From: Symbiodinium natans
Taxonomy: Eukaryota; Sar; Dinophyceae; Suessiales; Symbiodiniaceae
NCBI GenBank assembly: GCA_905221605.1
Contig: CAJNDS010000979.1
Span: forward strand, 165,001-192,500
Length of the DNA: 27,500 nt
Direction of reading: 5' to 3'
Part shown: positions 25,203 through 27,500 of the stretch, one piece after another
How positions within the stretch are numbered: position 1 is the stretch's first letter
Layout: the number at the start of each line of letters is the position of its first letter
Translations under genes and position numbers: made by a program
Notes under the pieces: model-generated
The model's input: the letters and a program-made list of their open reading frames with translations, nothing else
What the model was told of the DNA's origin: nothing
Database searches by the model: none

Positions 25203-27500
25203 TCACTCAGGTTTGGCTGCTGCTTTGCTCTTGGCTTTCGCTTTCGGCGCAGCCTTCTGAAAGTGGGTCCTGGGCAGGTGGGAGGGGGGGCACTATATAC
25301 ACTTCATGATCTGATTTTTTTGTTGACAGAGGTCTGACAAACACGGTACGACACACATGCACCTGCACACATAATTACAGGCAGGTCTCTTGACCATCGA
25401 GTACTTGTTGTTGAAAGTGATCGCCCTCAGATAGAGACGTCCGACCCCGGCCCATTCCACCAGTCTATGATGCTCGCCAAGGGACTGGGCACGGATGTTT
25501 TCGCAGATAGTGGCATAGGATGCCTTCCTTATTTCACGAAAGCTAGCAGGTATTTATACAAATGTAAAGCACACGCAGCACATAAGTACCCTGCACACGC
25601 TACGCCGGAGGAGAACGTTGCGACGTGATGACGTCTGGGGGCCCTGGCATGTTCCCAGCAGGGGTCACCTCGAGGGCGGTCATCTGGGAATAGAGCTTGT
25701 TCAGTTCACCTGGGCGGTGCTTCGTATAGGGTTTCGGGTTTACATCATATATAGGGTTATTTACACACAGGGTTCAGGGTTTATATAGAGGCATCACCCT
25801 TTAGGAATATGATACACATTCAGCCACAAACCACCTTATATTTATACAAGAAAGACCCTTACGAACCCTTAAACAGTACACCCTGTATAAGCCCTATAAA
25901 AACTAACATATAAAACCATCCTAACATACATAACCGCGCTGCGCAAACCTACATACATGTTTCAGGCCGAAACATCCAATGGATTGGCACTTCATTGGTT
26001 GCAGGGTTGCAGGGCTGGAAGACTTTGTATGGGGTGTAAAGGGTCTCAAAGGCTCCTGTGTAGAGTTCCTGTTTTTCGTTGTAGGGGATTACACTACAGA
26101 GGAAGAGCAGCACCTCCGAAATCCCAACCCCAAATCCCGCGAACAGAGATGTTTATAGGGCTTATATAGGGTTATAGGGTTTATAGGGTTTATAGGGTTT
26201 ATAGGGTTTATAGGGTTTAAAGGGTTTATAGGGTTTATAGGGTTTATAGGGTTTATAGGGTTTAGGGATTATAGGGTTTAAAGGGTTTATAGGGTTTATA
26301 TAGGGTGTAGGGTTTCTAGGGTTTTGGGTTTACAGGGTTTAGGGTTTAGGGTCTATAGGGTTTATAGGGTGGAGGTTTGATAGGGTTTAGGGCTTATAGG
26401 GTTTAGGGTTTAGGATTTATAAAAATTAAGGTTTAGGGTTTAGGCTTTAGGGGACAGAGTGAGAACCAGGGCGCATGACCATTTCGACTGCCTGCCCAGG
26501 CTGCCCAGTAGCCCTTTAACCCAAAACACCCTCTATAAGCCCTATAACCCTAGAAAGCCTCTAGATCCTGTAAACCCTAAACCTATAAACACTTATGAAT
26601 TATGAACCCCAAACCCTTTACTATACACAAGGCCTCTGGAAACTCAAAGCTCCAAGGCCTGACACCTTCCATCCTGAACTGTGTAAAAGCACACAAGGCC
26701 CTTTCGCTAGGCACAAACCCCAGACCCATGTCCCATGTCCGAACCCCATGAAGGAACCAACAGCCCTATAGAAGCACACATAAACTCAAGCCTCCCCTAA
26801 CCCCTTCAGACCAAACCCTAAAGCAGCCCAATGCCCAGAGTGTAAGCCCTATGTAAACTGAAGCACTTTCTGGTTGACAGCCCTCTACCATACCTGTCCA
26901 AGCAGCCCGCACACTTGTCCAGCTCGGCAAGGTCATCCCTTGGAGGTCAGACACTTTCGTGGCTTTATAAGGTTTATAAGTTTTAGAAGGGCTTATATAG
27001 GGTTTGTGGGGTTTAGAGGTTCAAGCTTTATGGGGTTTTGAATAGGGATTATATTGGGTTTTCGGGGTGATTGATCAGAAAGCACGAAGAGAGTGTGTGC
27101 GTCACACACACACACACTTGTTATAGATGCTTTCCTCACATTCAAAACCCTACATGTACCTATCCTCATACACTAATATAATACGTTTATCTGTGTGCAT
27201 ATGTATATATATATATATATTTTTTTTTTTACATGTGTGTGTATACGTGTGTACATATATATATCTCTCTCTCTCTCTCGGTGTGACTATTTTCCCCACT
27301 ACAAAAAGCTTGTGCGCAATGCCTTTGCTATTCAGATGGGAGTCTCATGGCCAGAAGCATTCTCGGACTTGAGGCGGTCTCTGGTCGTTTTGTGCAGGGC
27401 ACGTTTGTTTAAGCAACACTTCTTATACTGCCCCAACATTTCCTGGAGAGTCTCCCCCCCTTCTACGGGGGGGAACTCTGCCAAGCGGGCCTTCTTGTCA
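25203..27500 (-). CDS. Six-exon gene with Lys/Ala-rich C-terminal tail (partial)
   Basis: Exons in gene order: 27500-27369 (cut by the window edge), 26938-26894, 26093-25957, 25709-25625, 25527-25383 and 25256-25203. Every join keeps frame: AA|GTCCGA to AAG|G, AG|GTATGG to TAG|T, T|GTATGT to CAG|G, AC|GTCGCA to AAG|G and CCT|GCCTGT to CAG|A. This gives 198 codons and a TGA stop. Successive pieces include ETLQEMLGQYKKCCLNKRAL, DDLAELDKCAGCLD, QELYTGAFETLYTPYKVFQP, ELNKLYSQMTALEVTPAGN, HHRLVEWAGVGRLYLRAITF and finally KAAPKAKAKSKAAAKPE. The tail resembles those of histone H1-like or other nucleic-acid-binding proteins and is encoded by its own exon. The Cys pair CAGC, with earlier KKCC, could bind zinc. 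The central region has conserved-looking aromatic residues, but I recognise no family. Further exons could hide in the 800-nt intron at 26094-26893. Confidence 0.65.
26094..26893 (-). other. 800-nt intron with TTTATAGGG nonamer array
   Basis: In gene direction GTATGG...CTGTAG. The interior is dominated by GGGTTTATA repeats on the plus strand (26152-26300) and degenerate TTTAGGG to 26450. Unique blocks at 26470-26510 and 26640-26720 could hide small exons (FRMEGVRPWSFEFPEALC in the second), but the frame closes without them. Confidence 0.5.
26152..26300. repeat. TTTATAGGG nonamer array
   Basis: About fifteen units of GGGTTTATA with a few GGGTTTAAA and TATATA variants. Confidence 0.95.
26939..27368 (-). 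other. 430-nt intron with CA, TA, T and CT microsatellites
   Basis: It contains (CA)n at 27103-27116, (TA)n then poly-T at 27200-27231, tgtgtgtata blocks and (CT)n at 27263-27280. It is removed as GT...AAG|G to join RDRL and KDDLAEL in frame. Confidence 0.55.

Noticed and set aside
1-27500. A true chromosome end
   Set aside because: Arrays are short, in both orientations and separated by genes throughout. None runs to a window edge as a long uniform tract.
1-27500. tRNA, rRNA or spliced-leader genes
   Set aside because: I saw no cloverleaf-like segment with A and B boxes, no rRNA-like conserved block and no match to the dinoflagellate leader core on either strand by eye.

Overview
The window looks like nuclear DNA of an intron-rich protist, most likely a dinoflagellate. 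The evidence is: (1) the coding signal is broken into short exons of roughly 45-530 nt, and essentially all of the convincing ones lie on the minus strand; (2) the frame-consistent splice sites start with GT, GC or GA and end in AG, usually followed by G, which is the known dinoflagellate pattern; (3) one multi-exon gene resembles a protein family I recall as heavily expanded in Symbiodiniaceae-type genomes; (4) interstitial telomere-type repeats (TTTAGGG/CCCTAAA) are everywhere. A chromerid or other alveolate is the main alternative. No database search was possible.

Layout, left to right, all on the minus strand: 1-540 holds the 5' end of a ubiquitin-like gene that runs off the left edge. 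From 540 to 12.7 kb, isolated candidate exons lie between telomere-type arrays, MITE-like elements and microsatellites; the clearest are at 3633-3706, 5678-5754, 7460-7534, 8276-8638, 9432-9526 and 9625-9691. From 12.80 to 15.96 kb is an 11-exon membrane-protein gene resembling PqiA, which I could splice in frame for 509 codons. From 17.13 to about 19.6 kb is a lysine/glutamate-rich, coiled-coil-like gene. From 20.56 to 23.42 kb is a large gene of a dinoflagellate-expanded family, with 507 codons in frame over its last three exons. From 25.20 to 27.50 kb is a gene spliced in frame over six exons, ending in a Lys/Ala-rich tail and cut by the right edge.

The genes follow one another head-to-tail, as in dinoflagellate unidirectional gene arrays. 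I see no metabolic pathway linking them.

The most notable content is in the introns. Two introns of the PqiA-like gene are diverged copies of one element, and only one carries a TTTAGGG array. A 63-bp repeat family fills one intron of that gene and, four times over, an intron of the ubiquitin-like gene. Two copies of a 126-bp MITE-like element differ by a TTTAGGG block near one end. One GC-AG intron holds a ~300-bp homogeneous TTTTAGGG array. Together these suggest introner-like elements whose short G-rich ends seed local expansion of telomere-type repeats.
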